The notes: generated by a model from the sequence alone, not told the origin. A stretch of 64,000 nucleotides of DNA from Plantibacter sp. ME-Dv--P-122b (GCF_030209375.1 NZ_JARVSC010000003.1:682001-746000); one strand, 5' to 3'; counted from the stretch's first letter, positions 33,275-43,465 are shown. Program-made: numbers and translations.

Positions 33275-34627
33275 ATGAAGCACCAACGACCCCTGTCGAT
33301 CGCCGCTGCAACCGCCACGTTGGCCGTGCTCTCCGCGTGCACGGGCGACGCCGGGGGCGAGCGCGTCGGTCGCTGCGCGATCGCCGACGAGTTCGCCGCT
33401 GGAACGCCGGTCGACGCGACGCCGTCCGGCGAGATCACCTTCCAGACCACCGCGCTGAAGGCCTCGTTCTCCGAGTACTTCACCGAACTCATCGAAGAGT
33501 TCGAGGCCGCCTACCCCGGCACGACCGTCACCTGGGAGGACGACCCTGGCGACGGCAGCTTCGCCACCCGGCTCGTCGCGGACGCACAGGCGTGCTCGCT
33601 GGCAGACGTCGTCAACATGCCACTCGCCACCGCCGGCGGCCTCCGCGACCAGGGCTTCCTCGCCGACCTCGACGCCGCGTCACCGGGCATCGGCGACGAC
33701 TTCATCCCGAGCCTGTGGGAGAGCCTGGTCCTCCCAGGCGACGACCACCACTACGTGCTCCCGTGGTACTGGGGCCTCATCGGCCTCCAGACGTACAACA
33801 CCGAGCTCATGCAGCGCGCCGGGCTCGACCCGGAGCAGCCGCCGACCACCTTCGAGGAACTCTTCGACGCGGCCGATCAGGTCGCCGAACGGTCGAACGG
33901 CGAGTTCAGTGCCTTCTCCGCGAGTCTCGGGCTGCGACTCCCGCTCGAGTGGCAGCTGCAGGAGGCCGAGGTCATCGCCGACGACGGTTCGGCGTTCGTC
34001 TTCGCCGACGATCCCGCCGTGCAGGAGTGGACCGAACGCATGACGCGACTCGCGCTGGCCGGCGGCATCCCGAAAGACTCGATCGCGTCCGACGACGAGC
34101 CCACCGCCCTGTTCACCCAGGGCGCGACCGTCTGGGGCTCACCGAACGCTTCGTCGCTCCGGTACGTGCAGGAGGGCAACCCGGGCGTGTACGAGCAGGT
34201 GGGCGTCTCGTCCCTCCTCGACCGCCGCGGCACGGCGATCGCCGAGGTCCAGACCATCGGCGTCCCGAGCACGAGCACCAACCCGGCCACCGCCATCGCG
34301 TTCGCGCGGTTCCTCCTCGCCGCCGAGCAGCAGGACCGCTTCATCAGCGACCCACGCATCCAGAATTTCCCGAGCACCACCGAGTCGCTCGGCATCCCGA
34401 AACTCACGGACATCACCGGTACCGCACCCATCGACGAGGCGAACCGTCTCGCCGTCGACCTCGCCGACGAAGCGGAGATCGTCACCATCGTCCAGTGGAG
34501 CGACGCGGTCGCGAACGCGGTCAACGCCGAGCTCCAGCTGGCGCTCACCGGGAAGAAGGCGCCGCGCGAGGCGCTCCAGGCCGCCCAGGACGCCGCCAAC
34601 CGGGTCATCGGAGCCGACGCTCGATGA
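33275..34627 (+). CDS. Sugar ABC transporter substrate-binding lipoprotein
   Basis: 450-residue extracellular solute-binding protein family 1. A lipoprotein signal peptide is visible (MKHQRPLSIAAATATLAVLSAC, lipobox LSAC with Cys22). The mature part has the typical start ITFQTTALKASFSEYFTELI and later LPWYWGLIGLQTYNTELMQR. Two further cysteines (GRCAIADEF, DAQACSLAD) may form a disulfide, which is unusual for this family. It delivers a sugar, probably a fucosylated oligosaccharide judging from the GH29 gene in the same operon, to the permeases encoded next. Its stop overlaps the first permease start as ATGA. Confidence 0.92.
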   Translation: MKHQRPLSIAAATATLAVLSACTGDAGGERVGRCAIADEFAAGTPVDATPSGEITFQTTALKASFSEYFTELIEEFEAAYPGTTVTWEDDPGDGSFATRLVADAQACSLADVVNMPLATAGGLRDQGFLADLDAASPGIGDDFIPSLWESLVLPGDDHHYVLPWYWGLIGLQTYNTELMQRAGLDPEQPPTTFEELFDAADQVAERSNGEFSAFSASLGLRLPLEWQLQEAEVIADDGSAFVFADDPAVQEWTERMTRLALAGGIPKDSIASDDEPTALFTQGATVWGSPNASSLRYVQEGNPGVYEQVGVSSLLDRRGTAIAEVQTIGVPSTSTNPATAIAFARFLLAAEQQDRFISDPRIQNFPSTTESLGIPKLTDITGTAPIDEANRLAVDLADEAEIVTIVQWSDAVANAVNAELQLALTGKKAPREALQAAQDAANRVIGADAR

Positions 34628-35535
34628 CGAGCGCGATCCACCTCAACGGGGCGGCGCGCTATCGACCGCCCTGGGTGCCGCTGCTGTGGTGCGCACCCGC
34701 GCTGCTCATGATCACGATCTGGAGCGTCGGGCCCTTCGTCGGGACCATCGCGCTGTCGTTCACCGATACGTCCCCGCTCGGCATGGGTGGAGCGTTCGTC
34801 GGCCTCGACAACTACCGCTCGATCCTGCAGGATCCCGCGTTCTGGTCCGCGACCGGCAACAGCGTGCTGTACGCGATCATCGCCGTCCCCTTGCTCGTCG
34901 TCCTCCCGTTGCTGCTCGCGCAGCTCGTCCACACCAGGCTCCCCGGGATGGGGTTCTTCCGCTCCGCCTACGCGGCTCCGATCGTGGCGTCCGTCGTCGC
35001 GGTCGGACTGGTCTGGCAGAACCTCCTCGGTGAACAGGGGCCCGTGAACACGGTGCTCCAACGGGTCGGTCTCATCCAGCAGGCGGTGCCGTTCCTCTCC
35101 GAGGGGTCGCTCATCCTGCTCAGCGCCATCGCCCTCACGGTGTGGCGTGGGCTCGGGTGGTACCTGATCTTCTACCTGGCGGCGCTCTCCAACATCCCCC
35201 GTGAGCTGCACGAGGCGGCCGAACTCGACGGCGCCGGCCCGACGCGACGGTTCCTCACCATCACGGTGCCGGGCACCCGCCTCACGATGCTCCTCGTCGG
35301 GCTCCTCGCCGGCATCGGATCGCTCCGCGTGTTCAGCGAGGTCTACCTGCTCGGCGGCGCCACCGGTGGTCCGGGAGGCGAGGCACGGACACTCCCCTTC
35401 TTCATCCGCGACGCAGCGCTCGACCCGATCACCGGCAACGCGGGCTACGGTGCAGCCGCGAGCGTGGCACTCTTCGCGCTCACCGCCGTGTTCGCCGTGC
35501 TGGCTCAACGCTTCGGCGGGGAGCGGGACGCATGA
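34624..35535 (+). CDS. Sugar ABC transporter permease (MalF/UgpA type)
   Basis: 303-residue inner-membrane permease with six hydrophobic segments. The binding-protein-dependent transport signature (EAA loop) reads LHEAAELDGAGPTRRFLTIT, where the ATPase subunit docks. Overlaps both neighbours by four bases, so stoichiometric synthesis is expected. No ATPase gene is in this operon, so it must use a shared MsmK/MsiK-type ATPase encoded elsewhere, the usual arrangement in actinobacteria. Confidence 0.93.
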   Translation: MTSAIHLNGAARYRPPWVPLLWCAPALLMITIWSVGPFVGTIALSFTDTSPLGMGGAFVGLDNYRSILQDPAFWSATGNSVLYAIIAVPLLVVLPLLLAQLVHTRLPGMGFFRSAYAAPIVASVVAVGLVWQNLLGEQGPVNTVLQRVGLIQQAVPFLSEGSLILLSAIALTVWRGLGWYLIFYLAALSNIPRELHEAAELDGAGPTRRFLTITVPGTRLTMLLVGLLAGIGSLRVFSEVYLLGGATGGPGGEARTLPFFIRDAALDPITGNAGYGAAASVALFALTAVFAVLAQRFGGERDA

Positions 35536-36410
35536 GCGCGCACATCGAGCAGCCTTCCGCACGACCGCTCCTGCGGCGTCGGCGTCGGCGCTGGTCGAGG
35601 ACGACACCGGTGCGGTACGCGCTCCTGCTCCTCGTGCTCGTCATCTCGGTCGGCCCGCTGCTGTGGCAGTTCCTGTCGTCACTCAAGGGCTCCGGCGAAG
35701 CGCTCTTCGGGCTCGAGGCCACCCTGTTCCCGCAGTCCCCGACCCTCGACGCCTACGTCACGATCTTCCAACAGATCCCGATGGACGCCTACCTCGCGAA
35801 CAGCGCGATCGTCTGCGCGCTGACCATCGCCTCCCAGGTCGTGCTGCCGACCGCCGCCGGATACATGCTCTCCCGACGCGGCTGGCGCGGGCGCCGGGTC
35901 ACCTTCACCGTGCTGATCGTGTCGATGGTCGTGCCCTTCGAGTCGATCATGGTGTCGCTCTTCCTCATGACCCAGGAGCTCGGCCTGCTCGACACCCTCG
36001 TCGGCGCGTGGCTCCCCGGTGCCGTCTCCGCGATGAACGTCCTCATCATGCGGGCCGCGTTCACGGCGGTGCCCGACGAGATCGAGGACGCCGCGTTCCT
36101 CGACGGAGCCTCGGAGTGGCAGCGGTTCACCGCCCTGTTCCTGCCGTCGTCCATCGGCGCGATGCTCGTCGTCGTCGTCAACTCGTTCATCACCGCGTGG
36201 GACGACTTCCTCTGGCCGCTCCTCGTCCTGCGGAGCGAGTCGTCGTTCACCGTGTCGCTCGGACTCGCACGACTCTCGGCGTCGTCGTTCGGGTTCGACC
36301 CCAGGGTCGTGATGGCCGGATCCATCATCGCCGTCGTCCCGGTCCTCGTGGTGTTCATCGTGCTGCAACGATGGTTCCACCGAGGCGTCGCAGCAGGAGG
36401 AGTCAAGTGA
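35532..36410 (+). CDS. Sugar ABC transporter permease (MalG/UgpE type)
   Basis: 292-residue second permease of the importer, with six hydrophobic segments and the EAA loop written as IEDAAFLDGASEWQRFTAL. A basic N-terminal tail (LLRRRRRRWSR) precedes the first helix. Overlaps the preceding permease by ATGA and the following fucosidase by GTGA, so the whole unit is translated together. Confidence 0.93.
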   Translation: MSAHIEQPSARPLLRRRRRRWSRTTPVRYALLLLVLVISVGPLLWQFLSSLKGSGEALFGLEATLFPQSPTLDAYVTIFQQIPMDAYLANSAIVCALTIASQVVLPTAAGYMLSRRGWRGRRVTFTVLIVSMVVPFESIMVSLFLMTQELGLLDTLVGAWLPGAVSAMNVLIMRAAFTAVPDEIEDAAFLDGASEWQRFTALFLPSSIGAMLVVVVNSFITAWDDFLWPLLVLRSESSFTVSLGLARLSASSFGFDPRVVMAGSIIAVVPVLVVFIVLQRWFHRGVAAGGVK

Positions 36411-37729
36411 ATCAACAGTCGCACCACCACCAGCACCGTCACCGTCCCGTCCCGACCGAAGGCCAGTTGCGTTGGCAACAGGACGGGTTCGGCGTGTTCT
36501 TCCACTTCGGAGTCAACACCTTCGCCGGCAAGGAATGGAGCGACGGCACCCTGCCCGCCTCGAGCTTCGATCCGGCCCACCTCGATGCGCGGCAGTGGGT
36601 GCGCGTGGCGGCCTCGATCGGCGCCAAGTACGTCATCCTCACCGCGAAGCACCACGACGGGTTCTGTCTCTGGCCGACCGAGACGACCGACTACAGCGTC
36701 GCATCCTCACCGTGGCAGGACGGCCACGGCGACGTCGTCGCCGAGCTCGCTGCAGCCTGTCGCGAGGTGGGTCTCGGACTGGGGTTGTACCTGTCCCCCT
36801 GGGATCGCCATGCACCCGAGTACGCCGACGAGGCGCGCTACGCCGAGGTGTACGCCCGGCAGCTCACCGAACTGTGCACGAACTACGGCGAGCTCGTCGA
36901 ACTGTGGTTCGACGGCGCCGGGTCCGAGGGGTACACCTACGACTGGCCCGGCATCTCCGCCATCATCGAACGGCTCCAACCGCGGGCGATGGTGTTCAAC
37001 ATGGGCGCGCCGACGATCCGCTGGGTCGGCAACGAGAACGGCCTCGCCGAAGACCCGGTGCGGTACGTCGTCGACCACACCGACTTCAGCAACTACACCG
37101 TCGTCACCAGCCGGTTCGAGGAGGCCCTGTACCTGCCGCCCGAGTGCGACGTCTCACTCCGCCGCGGCTGGTTCTGGCATCCGGACGACGAACCGAAGTC
37201 GGTCGAGCATCTGCTCGCGATCTTCTACCGGTCCGTCGGACTCGGCGCGAACCTGCTCCTCAACCTCCCACCCGACACCCGCGGGCTCCTCCCCGACGCC
37301 GACGTCGAACGGGTGACCGCCTGGGCCGCGGAGCGCGACCGACGCTTCGCGCGACCGATCCCGGGAACGCTGACCACCGACGGGTCGACGGTCACGGTCG
37401 CGTTCGCGGAGCCGGTCACCATCGATCACCTCCGGCTGCACGAAGACCTCACCGCCGGGCAGCTCATCGACCGCCACGAGGTCCGGACGCCGGACGGCCG
37501 CACGCTCGTCGAAGCCGGTTCCGTCGGCGTCTCGAGGGTGCACGTGTTCGAACCGGTCACGACAGACCGGCTGACGATCGCGCTCGTCCCCGACGTCTCC
37601 GACGAGGCGGGCAGCTCTGCGGAAGCGCCGGTACCGACGCTCCTCGCGGTCACCGCGTTCCACGCCGGCACGAGCGCCGTCCCCGAGCTGCCGGCCGGAT
37701 ACGAGGCCCCGACGGACGCCCCCGACTGA
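36407..37729 (+). CDS. Alpha-L-fucosidase, glycoside hydrolase family 29
   Basis: 440-residue retaining alpha-L-fucosidase. The catalytic nucleophile Asp169 lies in LVELWFDGAG and the substrate-contact strand AKHHDGFCLW at 80-89 is typical of GH29. No signal peptide is present, so it acts in the cytoplasm on imported fucosides delivered by the ABC system encoded just before. The C-terminal 120 residues form a beta-rich domain. The GTG start at 36407 follows a CAGGAGGAG site and overlaps the permease stop. The N-terminus is unusually His-rich (QSHHHQHRHR). Length is shorter than many two-domain GH29 enzymes, suggesting the B subfamily. Confidence 0.92.
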   Translation: MNQQSHHHQHRHRPVPTEGQLRWQQDGFGVFFHFGVNTFAGKEWSDGTLPASSFDPAHLDARQWVRVAASIGAKYVILTAKHHDGFCLWPTETTDYSVASSPWQDGHGDVVAELAAACREVGLGLGLYLSPWDRHAPEYADEARYAEVYARQLTELCTNYGELVELWFDGAGSEGYTYDWPGISAIIERLQPRAMVFNMGAPTIRWVGNENGLAEDPVRYVVDHTDFSNYTVVTSRFEEALYLPPECDVSLRRGWFWHPDDEPKSVEHLLAIFYRSVGLGANLLLNLPPDTRGLLPDADVERVTAWAAERDRRFARPIPGTLTTDGSTVTVAFAEPVTIDHLRLHEDLTAGQLIDRHEVRTPDGRTLVEAGSVGVSRVHVFEPVTTDRLTIALVPDVSDEAGSSAEAPVPTLLAVTAFHAGTSAVPELPAGYEAPTDAPD

Positions 37730-37760
37730 GCGGGCCCCACCTCGACGCGGAACTAGGCTG

Positions 37761-38858
37761 GTGGACGTGCAGGCGCTTCCCGAACCACTCGACACGAGTG
37801 CGCTCACCCGACCGCTTCCCCGCCACGAGGTTCGAGAGCAGTGGCGAGCCTTCGTCGGGGAGCACCCGGATGCCCGCGATCGCATCGGGCGAGCCCGACG
37901 GCTCACCACCACCCTGGGCGCGTTGGGAGGGCTGTTCGGCATCTTCTTCTTCGGACTCGTCGGCCTGCTCGCCTACGCGCAAGGCGGCAGGAACGCGGGA
38001 GGGATCGCCTTCGGCATGGGCACGCTCGTGGTGGTCATGATCCTCCTCGCCGTGATCCTCGTCCGGATGACGATCCGGGTCTGGTCCCGCAGGACCCTCC
38101 GGCGCACCCACCTCCGCCTCGCGACCTTCGCCGAGGCGAACGGGTTCGACTACCGGGTCGGTCCCATCGCCCTCCAGCGCGACATGCCCTGGCGGAGCCG
38201 TGGCTCGGTGAACCTCCACCGAGTCATCCGGAGCCGGGAGCCGCGCGGCATCGAGATCGCGAACTACGAGGTCATCGGCAACCGCAAGAACCTCGCGGCC
38301 CCCTTCGGCGGCTACTGCGCGCTCCGGATGCCCGTCGCGCTCCCCCACATCCTGCTCCGCGCCCAGGACGGCCGCCGTCGAGGGATGAGTGGCGCGGGCG
38401 CCCCGACCGACACCCAACGGCTCAGCCTCGAAGGAGGCTTCGACCGTCATTTCCAGCTGTACTGCCCGATCGGCTACGAGGCCGACGCCCTCTACCTGTT
38501 CACGCCCGACGTAATGGCGCGCCTCCTCGACCATGTGCGCGGCTTCGACGTGGAGATCGTCGACGACTGGCTGCTACTCGTGACCACCGACGACCTCGTC
38601 ACGACCAGACCACAGGACTGGCGGGACATCGCGGACGCCGTCGACGCGCTCGACGATCGCGTCGAACGCTGGGCCCGGTGGCAGGAGACCCGAGCTGACC
38701 GTCGGAGCGCCACAGCCGACGAGTCTGCCTCGACCGCGGCGGCCGGCCGAGTCAGCACCCGTGGCCGGCGGCTCAGGGTCCGCATGAGCATCGACGACAT
38801 CCTCATGTGGAGCGCGCTCGGCTTGTTCGTCGTCGGCACGATCATCGGGCTCCGGTAG
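37761..38858 (+). CDS. Membrane protein of unknown function (DUF3137-like)
   Basis: 365-residue protein from GTG 37761. Two hydrophobic helices at about residues 50-70 and 82-103 are followed by a basic stretch (VWSRRTLRRTHLRL) and a 200-residue mixed cytoplasmic domain containing VIGNRKNLAAPFGGYCALRM, which resembles DUF3137-type galanin-like proteins; a final hydrophobic helix lies at the C-terminus (ILMWSALGLFVVGTIIGLR). I cannot assign a role. It starts 31 bases after the fucosidase stop but has its own start context and no sugar connection. Confidence 0.7.
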   Translation: MDVQALPEPLDTSALTRPLPRHEVREQWRAFVGEHPDARDRIGRARRLTTTLGALGGLFGIFFFGLVGLLAYAQGGRNAGGIAFGMGTLVVVMILLAVILVRMTIRVWSRRTLRRTHLRLATFAEANGFDYRVGPIALQRDMPWRSRGSVNLHRVIRSREPRGIEIANYEVIGNRKNLAAPFGGYCALRMPVALPHILLRAQDGRRRGMSGAGAPTDTQRLSLEGGFDRHFQLYCPIGYEADALYLFTPDVMARLLDHVRGFDVEIVDDWLLLVTTDDLVTTRPQDWRDIADAVDALDDRVERWARWQETRADRRSATADESASTAAAGRVSTRGRRLRVRMSIDDILMWSALGLFVVGTIIGLR

Positions 38859-38888
38859 CGCGCTCGAACGCGCCCGACCCGGCCCGGC

Positions 38889-39209
38889 TCAGTCGCCGTA
38901 TTCGTCGAGGAAGGTGTCCGACTCGGCGTCGAGCGCACAGCCCTCGGCGGCGGCCTCGCCCGGGGTGCGGTCGCCGGCGTCGATGATGCTGTTCACCCGC
39001 TCGGTGATGCAGCGTTCCATCGCCCGTTCGGCGGCCGCCGGGTCGGCGGCGGTGAACCCGCCCGTCGCCGCGACGATCGCGAGGACGGCCCCGACACCGG
39101 CGATGAGGACGGTCCCACCGATCGCGAGCTTCCACCCGAGCCTCGTCGGCTCGGCCGTCCCCTCGTCGCCCGGCTCCTGCTGCTCCGTCTGCGTGAACAC
39201 ATCCGTCAT
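38889..39209 (-). CDS. Small single-pass membrane protein, unknown
   Basis: 106-residue protein with an acidic N-terminus, one transmembrane helix at about residues 27-49 (LAIGGTVLIAGVGAVLAIVA) and an exterior C-terminal region rich in Ala, Glu and Asp with two cysteines (RCITERVN, GCALDAES) that could form a disulfide. No family recognised. Codon composition and a possible ATG at 39209 support it being real. It is convergent with the DUF3137-like gene and lies upstream of the araA terminator region. Confidence 0.55.
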   Translation of the reverse strand: MTDVFTQTEQQEPGDEGTAEPTRLGWKLAIGGTVLIAGVGAVLAIVAATGGFTAADPAAAERAMERCITERVNSIIDAGDRTPGEAAAEGCALDAESDTFLDEYGD

Positions 39210-39359
39210 CGGTCGACCCCCGTCGCTCAGCGCACCACCCCCGGCGCATCGCCCCAGGCTAGCAAGCGCCGTCGTCGCACCGCCCGATCGGCGACACCAC
39301 GACGCGAGACGGCCTCCCGCTGGTGGGCGGGAGACCGTCTCGGTCGGATCGTCCCGGGG

Positions 39360-40877
39360 CTAGAAGCCCTGGGCGAGGCGGTAGTACGCGTTGTTCCAGC
39401 GCACCTCGCGCTGGAAGTCGCGCGTCGTGGTCGACTCGTCGATCACGAGGAGCTCGGTCTTGGCGATCTCCGCGAAGTCGGCGAACACCTCGACCCCGAC
39501 CGCGGTCGACATGACGGTGTGGTGCGCGGCACCGGCGGTGAGCCAGGCGGCGGCCGAGGTCGCGAAGTCCGGGGCAGGCTTCCACACGGCGCGCCCGACG
39601 GGCAGCTTCGGCAGGGCCTCGATGGGCTGGACGACCTCGACGACGTTCGCCGTGAGCCGGAAGCGGTCGCGCATGTCGCTCATCGCGACGACGACGGCGG
39701 GGCCGGAGTCTGCCGTGAAGACCAGGCGCACCGGGTCCTCCTTGCCGCCGATGCCGAGCGGGTGCACCTCGAGGGTGGCACGAGCCGAGGAGAGCGTCGG
39801 GCTGACCTCGAGCATGTGCGCCCCGAGGATGAGCTCGTTGCCGGGCTCCATGTGGTACGTGTAGTCCTCCATGAGCGAGGCGCCGCCGGGGAGGCCGGCA
39901 CCCATGACGGATGCGGCGCGCACGAGGACGGCCGTCTTCCAGTCGCCCTCCGCGCCGAAGCCGTAGCCGTCGGCCATGAGGCGCTGGACGGCGAGTCCAG
40001 GCAGCTGACGCAGTTCGCCGAGGTCCTCGAAGCTCGTCGTGAACGCGGCGAAGTCGCCGGCCTCGAGGAAGGAGCGCAGCCCCAGCTCGATCGCGGCGCC
40101 GTAGCGGAGCGACTCGTGCCGCTCGCCACCCTTCCGCAGCTCGGGGACGACGTCGTACAGTTCCTCGTACTCGGCGACGAGGGCGTCGATGTCGGCGTCC
40201 GTCGACGCGTGCACGGCCTCGGCGAGCTCGTTGACACTCCACGTGTTGACCTGCACACCGAAGCGCAACTCGGCCTCGGTCTTGTCGCCCTCGGTGACCG
40301 CGACGTAGCGCATGTTGTCGCCGAAGCGTGCGAGCTTGAGCTCGTGCGTGGCCGCCCAACCGGCGGCAGCGCGCTGCCACGTGCCGACCTCACGCTGGAC
40401 GCGCGGGTCGGAGACGTGCCCGACGACCGTCTTGCGGGCGACGCCGAGACGCGTCTGGATGTACCCGAACTCGCGGTCGCCGTGGGCGGCCTGGTTGAGG
40501 TTCATGAAGTCGAAGTCGATCTCCGACCACGGCAGTTCGACGTTCGCCTGCGTGTGGAGGTGGAGCAGCGGCTTCTGCAGGGCGTCGAGGCCCGCGATCC
40601 ACATCTTGGCCGGACTGAAGGTGTGCATCCAGGTGACGAGACCGATGACGCTGTCGTCGGCGTTCGCGTCGAGCATCGCGCGACGGATCGACTCGGAGTC
40701 CTTGAGGACGGGCTTCCACTCGATCCGCACGGGGACGTCGGCTGCGGCGCCGAGCTCGGCGGCGATGGCCTGGGACTGCTCGGCGACCTGACGGAGGGTC
40801 TCCTCGCCGTACAGGTTCTGGCTGCCGGTGAGGAACCAGACGGTGTAGTGGTCGAGCGTGGTGGTGGGCTTCGGCAT
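39360..40877 (-). CDS. araA: L-arabinose isomerase
   Basis: 505-residue enzyme that converts L-arabinose to L-ribulose with Mn2+. The sequence follows AraA throughout: [16 protein letters not shown] at the N-terminus, the [12 protein letters not shown] region, the metal-site regions around [10 protein letters not shown] (Glu) and [11 protein letters not shown] (His), and [10 protein letters not shown] near the end. Length is normal. It is the last gene of the araB-araD-araA operon, 114 bases after araD; that gap holds a family B repeat. Stop at 39360. Confidence 0.97.
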   Translation of the reverse strand: MPKPTTTLDHYTVWFLTGSQNLYGEETLRQVAEQSQAIAAELGAAADVPVRIEWKPVLKDSESIRRAMLDANADDSVIGLVTWMHTFSPAKMWIAGLDALQKPLLHLHTQANVELPWSEIDFDFMNLNQAAHGDREFGYIQTRLGVARKTVVGHVSDPRVQREVGTWQRAAAGWAATHELKLARFGDNMRYVAVTEGDKTEAELRFGVQVNTWSVNELAEAVHASTDADIDALVAEYEELYDVVPELRKGGERHESLRYGAAIELGLRSFLEAGDFAAFTTSFEDLGELRQLPGLAVQRLMADGYGFGAEGDWKTAVLVRAASVMGAGLPGGASLMEDYTYHMEPGNELILGAHMLEVSPTLSSARATLEVHPLGIGGKEDPVRLVFTADSGPAVVVAMSDMRDRFRLTANVVEVVQPIEALPKLPVGRAVWKPAPDFATSAAAWLTAGAAHHTVMSTAVGVEVFADFAEIAKTELLVIDESTTTRDFQREVRWNNAYYRLAQGF

Positions 40878-40926
40878 GGGTGGGTCTGCTTTCTGAATGG
40901 TTCGGAGTTCGGTGTCGTGGTCCTTG

Positions 40927-40985
40927 CCCTTCGACGAGCTCAGGGACCGGGATCGGCTCAGGGACCGGGATCGGACCGGAGTGCG
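40927..40985. repeat. Family B repeats between araD and araA
   Basis: CCCTTCGACGAGCTCAGGGA at 40927-40946 is followed by two shortened CTCAGGGACCGGGATCGG units to about 40976. All copies have the same orientation, so no long hairpin forms. The insert separates two genes that are usually adjacent. Confidence 0.75.
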
Positions 40986-40991
40986 GAGGGG

Positions 40992-41699
40992 TTAGAGCGT
41001 GCCCTGCGGCGCCTGGCCGTAGACGTTCTGGTAGCGGTCGAACAGGGCGTCGATCGCCTCGGTCGGCATGGGCTTCGGCTCGCCGAGCTGACGCGAGATG
41101 TGCACGGTGCGGGCGACGTCCTCGACCATGACCGCGGCCTTCACGGCGTCGCGGGCGTCCTTCCCGATCGTGAACGGTCCGTGGTTCTGCATGAGCACCG
41201 CGCGCGACCGGTGACCGGTGAGCGTCTCGACGATGCCGCGACCGATCGAGTCGTCGCCGATGATCGAGAACGGACCGACCGGGACCTCCCCGCCGAACTC
41301 GTCCGCCATCGCCGTGATGACACACGGGATCGGCTCGGCACGGGCCGCCCAGGCCACCGCGTAGGTGGAGTGGGTGTGCACGACGCCGCCGACCTCGGGC
41401 ATATGCCGGTAGACGTATGCGTGCGCCGCGGTGTCGCTCGACGGCGACCGCTCGGCACCGGGGGTGCCCGGGATGACGTTGCCGTCGAGGTCGCAGAGGA
41501 TCATGTTCTCGGGTGCGAGGTCGTCGTAGTCGACGCCGGAGGGCTTGATGACGAAGAGGTCGGCTCCCGGCACCCGGCCGGAGACGTTGCCGCCGGTCCA
41601 GATGACGAGCCCGTACCGGACGAGTTCGCCGTGCAGCTTGGCGACGTCCGACCGGACGCGGGCGATCGCGACCTCGATCTCGGGTGAGTAGGTGTTCAC
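40992..41699 (-). CDS. araD: L-ribulose-5-phosphate 4-epimerase
   Basis: 235-residue class II aldolase-fold enzyme that epimerises L-ribulose 5-phosphate to D-xylulose 5-phosphate, the last arabinose-specific step. Motifs include WTGGNVSGRVPGADLFVIKP (phosphate and metal region), VVHTHSTYAVAWA (zinc His pair) and VLMQNHGPFTIG (third zinc His). The GTG start at 41699 overlaps the araB stop by GTGA. Confidence 0.96.
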   Translation of the reverse strand: MNTYSPEIEVAIARVRSDVAKLHGELVRYGLVIWTGGNVSGRVPGADLFVIKPSGVDYDDLAPENMILCDLDGNVIPGTPGAERSPSSDTAAHAYVYRHMPEVGGVVHTHSTYAVAWAARAEPIPCVITAMADEFGGEVPVGPFSIIGDDSIGRGIVETLTGHRSRAVLMQNHGPFTIGKDARDAVKAAVMVEDVARTVHISRQLGEPKPMPTEAIDALFDRYQNVYGQAPQGTL

Positions 41700-43465
41700 G
41701 CGGTTGCTCCTTCGAGGGCGGTGGTCTCGGTGTCGGTCGGCAGGCTGTCGACGCCGCCGCCGAGCGCGGCACGGCGGATGCGCTTCAGGCGCTTCATGAC
41801 GTCGTTGGCGCCACGACCGAAGTAGTCGTGCAGCGTCGCGTACTCCGCGTAGAGCAGATCGTAGGCGTCGGCGGCGGCCTCGTTCGGCGTGTAGACGGCG
41901 CGGTTCACCTTGCCCATGGCGGCACTGGCGGCAGGGACGTCCGGGTAGGCCCCGGCGGCGACGGCCGCGTGGATGGCCGAACCGAGTGCGGGCCCCTGGT
42001 CGCTCGCGGTGATCGAGATCGGCAGGCGGAGGATGTCGGAGTACGTCTGCATGAGGAAGGGGTTCCGCTGCAGACCGCCGGCGACGATGAACTCGGTGAC
42101 GGGGACGCCCGAGGCGTTGAAGGTCTCGACGATCTTCCGGGTGCCGAAGGCGGTCGCTTCGAACAGCGCGCGGTAGACCTCCTCGGTGCGGGTCGTGAGC
42201 GTCAGTCCGAGGACGGTACCGGAGAGCTCGTGGTCGACGAGTACCGAGCGGTTGCCCGAGTGCCAGTCGAGGGCGACGAGCCCGTGCGCGCCGACGGGCT
42301 GGTCCTGGATGAGCGAGGTGAGGTGTTCGTGGATGCTGACGCCGCGCGCCGCAGCCTCCTCGGTGTACCGGGCGGGGACCTGGTTGGCGACGTACCAGGC
42401 GAAGATGTCGCCGACGCCCGACTGCCCGGCCTCGTAGCCGTACAGGCCGGCGATGATGCCGCCGTCGACGACGCCGCACATGCCGGGGACCTCGCGGAGG
42501 ACGTCGCCGTTCATGACGTGGCAGGTGGAGGTGCCCATGATCGCGACCATCTGGCCGGGCGAGACGGCCTGCGCCGCGGGTGCCGCGACGTGCGCGTCGA
42601 CGTTCCCGACCGCGACCGCGATGCCCTCTCGGAGACCGGTCCACGCAGCGGCCTCGGCCGACAGGGTGCCGGCGGCGGCGCCCAGCTCGCCGATCTCGTG
42701 CTCGACCTTGTCGTCGGCGAACCGTTCGAAGGCGGGGTTGAGGGCCGCGAGGAACTCGTGGCTCGGGTAGGCACCGTCCTGGTAGATGCCCTTGTAGCCG
42801 GCGGTGCAGGCGTTCCGGACGTAGGTGCCGGTGAGCTGCCAGATGATCCAGTCGGCCGCTTCGACCCAGTGGTCCATGCGCTCGTAGAGCTCCGGGTCCT
42901 CCTCGAGGAGCTGGAGTCCCTTGGCGAACTCCCACTCGCTCGAGATCAGGCCGCCGTAGCGCGGCAGCCAGGACTCGCCCCGCTCGGCGGCGAGCTCGTT
43001 GATGCGGTCTGCCTGCGGCTGCGCGGAGTGGTGCTTCCACAGCTTCACGTAGGCGTGCGGGCGGTCGGCGTACTCGGGCAGCTCGTTGAGCGGCGTCCCG
43101 TCGGCGATGACGGGGACCATCGTGCAAGCGGTGAAGTCGGTGCCGATGCCGATGACGGCGGCCGGGTCGATCCCGGCGGCCTCGACGGCGCGCGGCACGG
43201 CGGACTTGATGACGGCGACGTAGTCGGCCGGCATCTGCAACGCCCAGTCGGGCGGCAGCGCGGCGCCGGTCGAGGCGAGCTCGCGATCCATGACGGCGTG
43301 CGGGTAGTCGAGCACCGCCGACCCGAGTTCGGCACCGTCGGACACGCGCACGACGACGGCTCGGCCGGACAGCGTGCCGAAGTCGACGCCGATCGTGTAG
43401 GTCTCGGCGTGCGTGGCTGTCGCCTGCTCGGGGGCGCTGGCGGCCGGGTTCTGCTCGGTGTTCAC
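41696..43465 (-). CDS. araB: Ribulokinase
   Basis: 589-residue FGGY-family kinase that phosphorylates L-ribulose with ATP. The N-terminal phosphate loop IGVDFGTLSGRAVVVR, the middle ASTGAALPPDWALQMPADY, and IVAGGLQRNPFLMQTYSDIL near the C-terminus mark the family; GTDFTACTMVPV is the AraB-type substrate segment. First gene of araBDA; a perfect LacI-type palindrome lies about 110 bases upstream. Length is slightly longer than E. coli AraB, normal for actinobacteria. Confidence 0.96.
   Translation of the reverse strand: MNTEQNPAASAPEQATATHAETYTIGVDFGTLSGRAVVVRVSDGAELGSAVLDYPHAVMDRELASTGAALPPDWALQMPADYVAVIKSAVPRAVEAAGIDPAAVIGIGTDFTACTMVPVIADGTPLNELPEYADRPHAYVKLWKHHSAQPQADRINELAAERGESWLPRYGGLISSEWEFAKGLQLLEEDPELYERMDHWVEAADWIIWQLTGTYVRNACTAGYKGIYQDGAYPSHEFLAALNPAFERFADDKVEHEIGELGAAAGTLSAEAAAWTGLREGIAVAVGNVDAHVAAPAAQAVSPGQMVAIMGTSTCHVMNGDVLREVPGMCGVVDGGIIAGLYGYEAGQSGVGDIFAWYVANQVPARYTEEAAARGVSIHEHLTSLIQDQPVGAHGLVALDWHSGNRSVLVDHELSGTVLGLTLTTRTEEVYRALFEATAFGTRKIVETFNASGVPVTEFIVAGGLQRNPFLMQTYSDILRLPISITASDQGPALGSAIHAAVAAGAYPDVPAASAAMGKVNRAVYTPNEAAADAYDLLYAEYATLHDYFGRGANDVMKRLKRIRRAALGGGVDSLPTDTETTALEGATA

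Noticed and set aside
36407-36448. His-rich fucosidase N-terminus as a cloning tag artefact
   Set aside because: The run is interrupted (HHHQHRHR), lies in native operon context with a normal GTGA overlap, and needs no artificial origin.
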